From assembly GCF_963678635.1 (NCBI RefSeq), contig NC_087063.1, positions 84,989,574 through 85,053,573 on the forward strand: 64,000 bases of DNA. Reading direction: 5' to 3'. The stretch is from Symsagittifera roscoffensis. Its lineage: Eukaryota > Xenacoelomorpha > Acoela > Convolutidae. Numbering within the stretch: position 1 is the first letter of the stretch; the number at the start of each line of letters is the position of its first letter. The translations under genes and the position numbers were made by a program. The notes below the pieces were generated by a model. It was not told the origin of the DNA. It saw nothing but the letters and a program-made list of their open reading frames with translations, and did not search any database. Positions 55,862 through 64,000 of this stretch are shown here, piece by piece.

Positions 55862-58315
55862 TTGAAGTTTAGGGTCCCCGAGAACGGGGTTTTTTCGGAC
55901 CAAGCTGTGCATAATTTTCAATTGAAACTACTAAGGACTGAAACTTCTAGGGCAAATGAGGATAGGAAAAGGTACGAGGAGATGCTAAGGAAAGTAAGAT
56001 CACTGGTGCAAAAAGAAATTGACAAACAGTGGTGGGCATCCATTTTCCGATTCGTGAGGCGTCAAGTTGAGTCAAGCTTAAAGGCAACATCAGAAAACCA
56101 TAGAAAAAAATTAGAAAAACTGTCCGAGAGACAAGATAAACCTCTTGGGGAGAGAAATGAGCGATCAGTTAAGGTACTTGATAATATTGAACTGCCTGAA
56201 TGGGTATATGAAGTGCTATCAATGGGCCCCAAGCATCCAATTAGAGACAAATTTAACGAAACACATTTTTTGGCGGATATCGACATTTTCCTCTCACTAT
56301 TGAAAAATCAAAAAACATCTGGTGAAACGTTATGTGAAATAGAAGCCGCGGCAAAGGCATATGCAAAAAACGTACGGCAAACCCCAAGAGACAAAGCCGT
56401 TGAAAAAACGAGGAAATATCTCAAAGTTAATGGGTTGCTGGCTGTGCCTTTTGATAAGGGGGTTGGTTTTTGCATAATGAGAAAACAAACATATGAATCA
56501 AAGCTGGAATCCTTGTTGCAATCTGCTCAGTTTGTGAAAAAAGATGCAACCACTGATGAGGTGATACTGAAAATTGAGAAAGAATTTAACAAAGAATTAC
56601 TAGCGATGAACAAAAGAGACGAGATAAGTGATCAGTTATATTCTAAGATGAGATCAACAGGGGGGCAACCCGCCCGTTTGTACGGTTTAGCTAAGGTACA
56701 CAAGGATGAGACACCCCTACGACCTGTACTATCACTTCCCGGCAGCTCGTATGAGAATCTTAACAAAATGCTTGCAAAGTTTTTTTGACAACATCGATGG
56801 AGCAAATATAGAAACCAATATTAAAGAGGCTAGAGAAAAAATAGAAAACATTGCTCTAGATCCGGATGAAACCATAATATCTCTTGATGTGAAAAGTTTG
56901 TACAACAACGTTCCCCTGAAGGAGGCAATTGAAATTGCTTTACAGAAGCTGTACAGCCAGGTGTCTCCTCCTGAAAGTCAAAGAGCAACCATGAAAAGGC
57001 TTTTGAATATGGCGGTCAGCAAAGTATATTTCAAGTGTAATGATTCATGGTATGTACAAGTTGATGGTTTAGCAATAGGCGCGTCCCTCGCTGTAATTCT
57101 GGCAAACTTATGGCTGAAAGAATACGAATTTGCTCTACGACAACAAATACCGGTGGGAACGGGGGTACAGCAAACTAATGACAAAAACGGCTTGTGCCCA
57201 TGTTGCAGCAGGAAAGTCACATATAGATCAAAGGGGGTTGAATGCGAGAGTTGCCGAAACTGGTATCATCTAAAATGCGGAAAAATATCCGATGACGTAT
57301 ACGCATCAATAACCGAGATAGTCTGGTACTGTGAAAGCTGCTGCCGAGCTAAGAACAAGGAGAAGGACACTCCCCAGGTGAAATTGTTCCTCAGGTATGT
57401 GGATGACATTGTTAGAACAGTCAGAGGGGAGCCGAGTTGTCTTCTCGATGCCGCCAATTCTCTTCATCCAAATTTGCAGTTCACTCTAGAGAAAACTAAT
57501 TCGGAGGGGAATTTGCCGTTCCTGGATTTGAACCTAAATGTACCGCAGGATAGGCGTGTAACTTGCAGTTGGTATCAAAAACCAACAGATACCGGGACTA
57601 TACTGAACTATAGAAGCTGCGCCCCAACTCAGTATAAGCGTAGTGTTATCCAAGGCACTGTACACAGGGTTTTTAGGAGTACATCTAGCTGGGAGCAATT
57701 TGATAAGGCTATGGAAACTAATAGGGCGCAATGGCTGACAAATCAGTACCCTGAAAATTGGTCCGCAAAGGTGGCTTCAGACGCCTTGTGCAAGATCATC
57801 GAGGGTAAAGGCAAGCCCCTGGATAGTGACAGGGGTTTGTCAGTTCAATCACCAAAGGATGAGAAGCCGTCAATGCTGATGGTGCAAAATAGAGGTAACC
57901 AGAGCCAATATTTTGCTAACAGGTTACGAAAATTAACGAACGTTCAAGTGGTTTTCACCACAAGAAAACTACAATCATGTTTACCATCACTGAAGTCAGC
58001 ATTTTCTAATGACCGCAAGTCAAGAGTGGTTTATAAACTGTCATGTAGTGGATGCACTTCCACCTATGTCGGACAAACTGTTCGACATTTGACCACTAGA
58101 ATTGAGGAACATTAGAAAGCAGACTACCGGTAGGCCTCCACCTTCAGCAATGCCAACTTGAGGGAAATAGCGCAGATCTTAGTTGGGAAATTATAGATAG
58201 GTCAAACAACCAAACAAAATTGCTAACACTAGAGGCAATACATATCAGGAAAGAGAAACCGGGCTTGAACACGCGCGATGAGTTTAGGAGCAGAGAGTTA
58301 ACACTGAAAATTTAG
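55862..58315 (+). pseudogene. Penelope-like RT with embedded PHD-like finger and GIY-YIG endonuclease
   Basis: Frame 1 (55862-56788): N-terminal region, then VPFDKGVGFCIM and PARLYGLAKVHK..LRPVLS (early RT motifs). A frameshift near 56780 continues to 58115: SLDVKSLYNNVPL (catalytic Asp), VDGLAIGASLAVILANLWL, a C4HC3-like insert CPCCSRK...CESCRNWYHLKCG...YCESC, then LFLRYVDDIVRTV (YVDD), NLPFLDLNL and WYQKPTDTG. The C-terminus has VYKLSCSGCTSTYVGQTVRH (GIY-YIG core) and, after further breaks, LTLEAIHIRKEKPGLNTR ending at TAG 58313-58315. The PHD-like insert sits between RT motifs B and C. Penelope-like elements use a telomerase-like RT. At least one frameshift and a stop make it non-functional. 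Confidence 0.85.
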
Positions 58316-58521
58316 TCCCAAAATATTTTTGGTTTTTTATTCAAAACGTACATGTCTAAATCGAAATTATGACTCAGAAACTTCCCGACAAATTAATTTT
58401 AAAATGTTTAATTAATTTAGAGGTTAAAAGTATTTTAATCTTAATAGTAATTTAGAGGTCAACTGTGATTGGCTAATTTTTTATCATGATGGTTTAGAAC
58501 CAAATTGTATGTGATTTATTG

Positions 58522-58638
58522 TAAATAACATTTGTAAATTGATGTTTTATTGTCATTTAGAGTAGTTTATTGTAAAAATCCTGACGATGCACATAGTTGC
58601 GAAAACGTTTGAAATTTACTTTTTAGCAAAAATTTCTT
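58522..58638 (+). repeat. Penelope-like element, right terminal direct repeat (pLTR) with ribozyme-like core
   Basis: Matches 31103-31219. CTGACGA at 58581-58587, GAA at 58601-58603, AACGTT at 58604-58609. Confidence 0.78.
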
Positions 58639-59271
58639 AATAGTCTTAGATATAAAAAATTTAAAATGCTAATTCAAACATTTTCGCACATTTTGTGCAT
58701 CATAAGGATTAAAATTGTTTACAATATTTACAAAACAATCAAAGATCTGAAAAATGAGAAACATGCCTAAAAATGCTCGTGTCGAGTTGCGTGTTCTTAT
58801 TGAAGAAACGTAACCCGTATCGGTTTTAATTGAAAAGTACTTAAACACTTGTCATCTTCTTTTATCATTATCACTTCCATATCTAGAAAATTCCAAGGAT
58901 TTTGACTGGAATATGTGATGAAGGGACTCCTGACTGTAACCTCGGTTACTATGATACTTTTGACCTTCTGATTACCTCTAAAAAATGCTCTAAAACTATT
59001 TGACCAATCAAATTTAAACAACTGTAATTACATAATAAATTACGTAATCATGAATAACTTTTTCCTGTAAATTTCAGATTTTTTAGTGTTTTGTTCTTTC
59101 ATGGTTATAAAATTTCGATCTGGGAATATGTTTGATTCTGACATGTCTTAGGCCAATTCATTCTCCCAATTGAATCTAATAGTCTTAGGCCAATTGAATA
59201 TTTTTGGTACTAACGCGATTGATTTTTATTTTGGTACAAATTGGACTCATTTATCATTTTGGTACTTGTGA
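58639..59271. other. AT-rich flank between the Penelope-like element and element B
   Basis: No gene seen. TTTGGTAC motifs around 59205-59265 are roughly an inverted version of GTACCAAAAT motifs at 30810-30870 on the other side of the nested insertions, too short to define an element. Confidence 0.4.
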
Positions 59272-60059
59272 ATACCCACCCCGCTTGTAAGCCACTGCCA
59301 AAATACCCCCGCCCCCACTCTAGAAACAAAAACTGCCCCATGACCAGGTATCAAGATACCTAAAACACGAACGCCATCAAAAACAACACTAACAACCTAT
59401 TGTTATGACCTAAATAGAGTTTAAAAAATGTAATCAGAAACTCAAAAGTATCATAGTAACCGTGGTAACATTATACATAAACCACGTACATCTCATTCAC
59501 TTTGAACAAATGGACTAGTCGAAGAAGGTATGAACTGTTCATTACAAGAATATCTCAGATGTATCTTTAATGGAAATGATACCCGATATACTGAATTGTC
59601 AGCAGATGTAAAATTATTCCCACTTTCATACAATTCACAAATTACGACAACATTAGGAATATCACCATACGAAACGGTATTCAACCAAAAACCACGTAAA
59701 CCAATAATGTTTACGGCAAACGCCCATAAAAATGCACAAGGTTATTGTCAACCAAACAAAGATTCAATTTGCTATAATCTACCACTACATACCCATGATG
59801 AAGACCACTTTCATCATCCACAAATTTTAAAATTAGCCTTCGATACCAACACTGAATAGATTTTAAATAGAGATAAAAAACACAATGGCCGTCTTTTTCT
59901 ATTTCTCAGAAATATTCACTCATCAATCGAAATTTTAAAAATAAAAATTCTAGAATATTCCTACCCTCCTTCGCAATACTTTTTCGTTACTAAGGCCTTT
60001 ATTCGTTTTTTTCTGTCCCGCCGGAAGGTCGCGCTGTGCCAATCTGGCTGAATGGCACA
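59272..60059 (-). repeat. Element B 3' LTR, diverged and interrupted
   Basis: Resembles the element A LTR in two blocks: 59272-59380 (CCCCCACTCTAGAA, GAACGCCATCAAAAAC) and about 59915-60059 (ATCGAAATTTTAAAAATAAA, ending AATGGCACA). The junction to ATACTCCCCGG is the same as in element A. A foreign integrase fragment on the plus strand separates the blocks. The left end is not precisely defined. Confidence 0.65.
59506..59859 (+). pseudogene. Retroelement integrase C-terminal fragment inside element B LTR
   Basis: Reads NGLVEEGMNCSLQEYLRCIF, FPLSYNSQITTTLGISPYET, VFNQKPRKPIMFTANA and ends at a stop. The NGLVE..N..L..YL (catalytic Glu region) and T..GISPYE.VFNQKPRKP patterns are those of retroelement integrases. 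It is truncated at the left end, opposite in strand to element B, and does not supply an integrase to elements A or B. Confidence 0.7.
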
Positions 60060-60521
60060 TACTCCCCGGACAAGTCCCCATCAATGTCCCTATTGATCTC
60101 ATAACACCGGGTTATCGTCAAGTAGTGTTCCAGTTCTCTGTAATCAATCTTCCAAATCGCATAAGAAAATGAAATTTATCTGCTCCACCTCAACTCACTC
60201 AACTCACTCATTTCTTTTCTGACTACTTACGTCATCTTGCCATAAAACTTCTTTTCGTTCTTTGTGATTAAAAAGTTGGGACGTGGCACGGCCACGCATC
60301 CGTTAAAATTAACTTAACGTCACTCACCAAGTATAATCAGTTATTTATGCAGTCCTTTCAATATGAAAACTAAGAAACTCTGTGACTAGGAAATTTATTG
60401 AGTTACTCACCCTTCTCGAGCGAGTTTACTCTAACTTACCATGTCTCTACACAGTGAAATTGTCTCTTACACAGGTTAAAAACTTCAGTCGTGTTTAAAT
60501 AGGTAAATATACTCACCTATG

Positions 60522-60566
<45 letters not shown>

Positions 60567-60783
60567 AGTAGTGTAACTGAAATTTTCTTTCAACAATTTT
60601 AACAATTGCAACAATTTTCAAAGTTTGGTTTGACCAAACTAAATCAAAACAAAATGTTTAACAAGTTCAATAATCAAACTTGGTTGATTGGTTTAAGTTT
60701 TAACACACAAAGACAATCAAGTTTTTTCTCCTTCTCTTCTTTTCTTGCTCACGTCTTCACTTGTCCTCTTCGTTCCATCATCT
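60060..60783. other. Element B 3' untranslated region with (TA)n tract
   Basis: Starts with the ACTCCCCGG junction shared with element A. No coding sequence; holds a TA microsatellite near 60524-60561. Confidence 0.5.
60524..60561. repeat. (TA)n microsatellite
   Basis: About 19 TA repeats. Confidence 0.95.
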
Positions 60784-63504
60784 TCATTCCATTGCTTCTC
60801 CTTCCTGATCTTCAGCTTCGCTGTCTTCTAGAACTTTCTCCAGCATGTCCATGGAGTTGCGGGCCGTGCCCCAACTCTCCTGTTCCAACAGCCTCGGTTT
60901 GCAACAAGGTAGCAGGTCCACATTCACCTTTTGCTCCCGGTTCCTGCAAAAGCTGTTGTGAAGACATAGGCTCACATTTCTTTCTAGGTCAGCTCTTAAG
61001 ACCTCTTTCTTCTCATCTTCAGTTACACAAGGCGCCCCAGCTACTCGCTTCACCGCCGTGGTGACCGCGTTTCTGTGCGTCAGGAATGCTCTCTTATACG
61101 CTCCCGGTCCTATATCTAGCTGGAAAGATTGATAAGCTTCCGTGTTCCTCGACATATGACGCTTCGCGCGTTCATACATCCACGATGTCATCACTGCACG
61201 GAACCAAGGCATCAACCTTTGCCTTGACCATAGTCTTTCAATGGCTTTGGGTATTCTCAGAACCTTGCAGGTGGTCCTGAAAAGATCCAATTCACGACTC
61301 AGCTTCACGTTGCTCAGCTGCTCAGGAGTCGGCACGGCCGTCTCCTGTTCACTTGTGTCCGCGTTAGCCTCCAACCATCTCACTGCCAGCATGGCACCAA
61401 CCACCACGATTGACACCTGTTGATTCTGATCGGGCAACCCCGTAGAGTACAACTCCTCCACGTCCCATACTAGCATCAGATTCCCGCGTTTGGGGTACCA
61501 TAACGTCTGCGCCAAGCAGTGGCAAGGATACTCCCCATGGGTTCTCACTATGTTCCTTCGGGTCCGATACCCTGAGGCTCCCAGCAGCGGTTCCACCTCC
61601 ATCAGAATTCTGTGTAAATTGTCTTTCTCTTCTATGGTGGGGAATTCAGTGGGTAACGCTCCACTCGCTTTCTGCTTCTGGAACTCACTCACATTACCTT
61701 CGTTCAATCTCAGAAACTCTTCACCCACTACGTCTTGCAACTCGCCTTCAGATCTCTTCGGGACTGCCCGAAAGATCTTCGTCAACAAATCATATGAACT
61801 CTCCGACATTCTGGCCAACCTCACGCACTTTGGCACAGAGAAAAGTTGGTCAATCAACACCTGCTGCGTCCTCGCATCCATCACCACCATGTGTGTAGGA
61901 TACCTAATATTGCAATATGGTGCGGAGCTTGAACCCACCAGATATTTTGAGCCAGTAGGTTTATGATAGGCTTCACTATCCTTCAGATTCATTTTGTTCT
62001 CCAGAGCTTCTCGCCAGCCTCCGATCTTCTGCTATGTCTGCAATGCTCCAGGGAATACTTCCACGCTGAGGGACGTCACTAGCTCATGGGCACGCTCCAG
62101 GCGCTCAAGCGACTCTATCGAACTCGTCATGCTACAAAATCCCAAGGCTGTGGTCAAGTTTACATCCGTCACCCCATGACAGTCCGCGACCAACTCCATG
62201 CCACTCTTTTCTGACATGCTCAATCTTCCGTACAATCGTGCCAGTTGTCGATGATGCTCACTCAGCGTAATCAGGCAGTGCCCCAAGTTGCAAACATGTC
62301 CTTCCATTCCACTATGTTGAGCTAAGCATGTGCCTTGCTTCAACCAATTGCTCGATGGACTTTCCTCGGATAGCTCCGTGGATGGGTTGCTCTTCCGCTT
62401 CGTCAACCTCATGGCCAGCAGATGGTGTATTATGGCCAGATCATGTAGACTCGCGTCATCATCCAGGTCTAACCTGATATCCGCCGTCATGTCCCAGATT
62501 AAACCGGCGTTAGGATGAGGACACCACGATGGCTTCATGAGTTCCCACATCGTTACTAGACTGGTTTTCAAGGGACCGTCCCAAGAACCACAATCAAAAC
62601 TCACTTGCCCCTTTAGCTCGGGAACCGAGGGTTTGACCACTCGTTCTTCTAAGATAATTCCCAGCTTGGGTTGTTCCACCATCAGCATTCCAGTTTCTTT
62701 AATCCGTTCAACCCAGAAATTGAGTACTATGACTTGCTCATAGTCGAAGTACGCTTCCCTGGCTTCTTCATTCACGAAGGGATTATACGCCATCCCCGGT
62801 ATGCCAGACACATATTGGAACGACTTCAGTTTCCCTAGTGTTGCAAAGTCTTTTTGTCCCCTGACTGCTTCAATCAACTCCCGGTTCCCTTTCAATTCTT
62901 TGTTGGAATATCTTCTCACTTCTTCCAACTTGCGATAGCTCTCCATGAAATTCGACTCCCTATTTGGTACAGTCAACGGTATTTCCTGATATAGTTCCAG
63001 GAGTGCCCCAAGGAAGTTTCTTTTGCAATCAACTCCCTTTTGCCGAATGATCTTTATGCATTCTCCCAAAACAGGAGTGGGGATACGATCCACCACGAAC
63101 CTGACAAAGCAAAGGGCATCCTTACGCTTAGCCCATGCTATCGCAGAATCGTCTTTTGAAATCAACGCTCGCAGAGCTTCCATCAACTCCAGCTCCTGTT
63201 CCTGTGATTTCGAATCATTACTGGCTTCATATTCCGCCTTCTTGATGCCCATCAAGCACCAAGCCAACCGTACTTGCAGGTCAGTTCTCGTGCACGGATG
63301 AGCCAGGTACGCTGCCACCGTCGCAGGTGCATGCATCGATTCGTCAAAGTATCTCTGGAGGGCCGCCCTCCAACAAATTTCTAGTAGTTTTTCCAATCCG
63401 ATTTCGTTCGCTTCTGAGGACATTACCATGCCGTATTCTTTCCGGTTTAAGTTTTCTCCGTAAGCCCTTTCAGATATTCCTGCATGGCTCGCTTCTCGCT
63501 CCAA
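60784..63504 (-). pseudogene. Element B giant-ORF homologue, C-terminal part, one in-frame TAG
   Basis: Two frames in the same phase (63504-62035 and 62031-60784) separated only by TAG at 62032-62034, where element A continues ..GVLQVTQKH; B reads GALQT stop QK. Conserved with A: FSVPKCVRLARMS, EVEPLLGASG, HGEYPCHCLAQTLWYP, LVWDVEEL, PWFRAVMTSWMY, AFLTHRNAVTT, SLCLHNSFC, PSWCPHPNAGLI, YQYVSGIPGMAYNPF-like (FQYVSGIPGMAYNPF). These islands mark functionally constrained parts of the unknown protein. A frameshift near 63450-63500 separates it from the next piece. Confidence 0.82.
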
Positions 63505-64000
63505 GCCATCAGGTGCCCTCTCGCGGAGTTCCTCGCTTTCAACATCTCCACATAATCCCCTGCTAGATCTCCCATGTGGGCCGATTCCGGCACAGTAACT
63601 CGATTGTACTCGACCACGTCGAGTTGTCCTTCCAGTTTCAACTTGGCTATGTTGGTTCGCGAGGGCCTGTTATCTTCAAGTCCTCCAGATCCACACTGAC
63701 TGATGATCTCCATCTCTAGCTTAGTGTCTGCCAGGGTTCCTGCTGTCTTCTTTGATTTCATGGCTGTCATGGTCAGACCTGCCAAGAGCATAGGGGGTAT
63801 CAGATTCTCTTTTTCTCCCCCGGTCAGTGGCGCACCATCTCTTTGCCCGCTCTCGCCTGAACGACCTGCGCTCGTCAGAGAGGCCACCACTGCGCTGGCT
63901 TTTGACTTCACCACTCTCGGGTTCACGGCTCGACTTCCTGTCTTCCCTTTTAGTCGCTTCAGCCCCTTTCTGGCTCTTCTAACGGGTAATTTCTTTGTGA
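63447..64000 (-). pseudogene. Element B giant-ORF homologue, upstream piece
   Basis: A frame reading from the window edge region to 63447 (MEIISQCGSGGLEDNRPSRT, MLKARNSARGHLMAWSEKRA), overlapping the next piece in another frame. It corresponds to the Lys/Ser-rich middle of the element A protein, where similarity is weak. Truncated by the window end. Confidence 0.55.

Larger units (their letters stand above)
31103..58638 (+). mobile_element. Penelope-like retroelement (GIY-YIG type), split by LTR element A
   Basis: Two segments, 31103-31785 and 55385-58638 (about 3.9 kb together), bounded by 117-bp direct repeats typical of Penelope-like pseudo-LTRs. The reading frame at the break (..ATKR / LLSKSKQ..) becomes continuous if one copy of GAC is removed, showing that the LTR element inserted into it. 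Contents: an upstream ORF of unknown type, RT with an embedded PHD-like finger, C-terminal GIY-YIG endonuclease. It has several frameshifts or stops, so it is inactive as read. Confidence 0.82.
59272..64000 (-). mobile_element. Element B: diverged, decaying relative of element A (3' part only in window)
   Basis: Same orientation as element A: 3' LTR, polypurine-like junction, ~720-bp 3' untranslated region, then a broken ORF homologous to the C-terminal ~1000 residues of the giant ORF. It continues beyond the window. It is not an assembly copy of A because proteins differ at roughly half of positions by eye. Confidence 0.8.

Noticed and set aside
30800-59270. GTACCAAAAT motifs on either side of the nested insertions as terminal inverted repeats of one large element
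   Set aside because: Matches are short and interrupted, and the Penelope-like direct repeats already define the outer boundaries.

Overview
The window is metazoan genomic DNA, probably from an invertebrate. The host DNA is AT-rich and carries spliced nuclear genes (a UVRAG-like autophagy gene, an annexin, ribosomal protein P2), tRNA-derived SINE-like repeats, and CR1-type, Penelope-like and Ty3/gypsy-type retroelements. The species cannot be named from sequence alone. All domain calls come from reading translations and motifs by eye; no database search was possible.

Left part (1-24.3 kb): one minus-strand gene, a UVRAG-like Beclin-1/PI3K-complex protein, was traced as nine coding exons from 24316 down to 1376. 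All splice phases agree and the joined frame is 846 codons plus stop. Two of its introns have GC donors. Its 9.4-kb fifth intron contains 66 head-to-tail copies of an exactly 100-bp unit (6045-12644) with one visible substitution. The unit is an amplified piece of a dispersed repeat that also occurs singly at least six times nearby. The third intron hosts two plus-strand genes in antisense: a small predicted secreted protein and an annexin that seems to lack most of repeat 3. Non-autonomous DNA transposons (one hAT-like with a perfect 8-bp duplication), two tRNA-derived SINE-like copies and a local segmental duplication fill the rest.

24.6-30.7 kb: ribosomal protein P2 (RPLP2), minus strand, two coding exons. 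Its 5.6-kb intron contains a decayed CR1-type LINE (PHD-finger ORF1, endonuclease, reverse transcriptase) and an SGNH-hydrolase fragment. The end of RPLP2 lies only about 0.3 kb upstream of the UVRAG start, on the same strand.

31.1-58.6 kb: nested retroelements upstream of RPLP2. A plus-strand Penelope-like element (reverse transcriptase with an embedded PHD-like finger, C-terminal GIY-YIG endonuclease, 117-bp terminal direct repeats with a hammerhead-ribozyme-like core) is split by a 23.6-kb minus-strand LTR element, here called element A. Its two 885-bp LTRs (TG...CA) differ at one noticed base. In sense order it encodes a 2038-codon gag-protease-RT-RNase H ORF without a recognisable integrase, a 304-bp segment copied from its own 3' ORF, a macro-domain ORF interrupted by one in-frame TAG, and an intact ~2959-codon ORF with one canonical and one degenerate SGNH-hydrolase domain followed by ~1900 residues of unknown function. 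A tandemly duplicated 1.76-kb leader with GTCCCAAGAC minisatellites precedes gag.

58.6-64 kb: a diverged, decaying relative (element B) in the same orientation, with an LTR interrupted by a foreign integrase fragment and an ORF homologous to the C-terminal part of the giant ORF. The A/B comparison shows that the giant ORF defines an element family.
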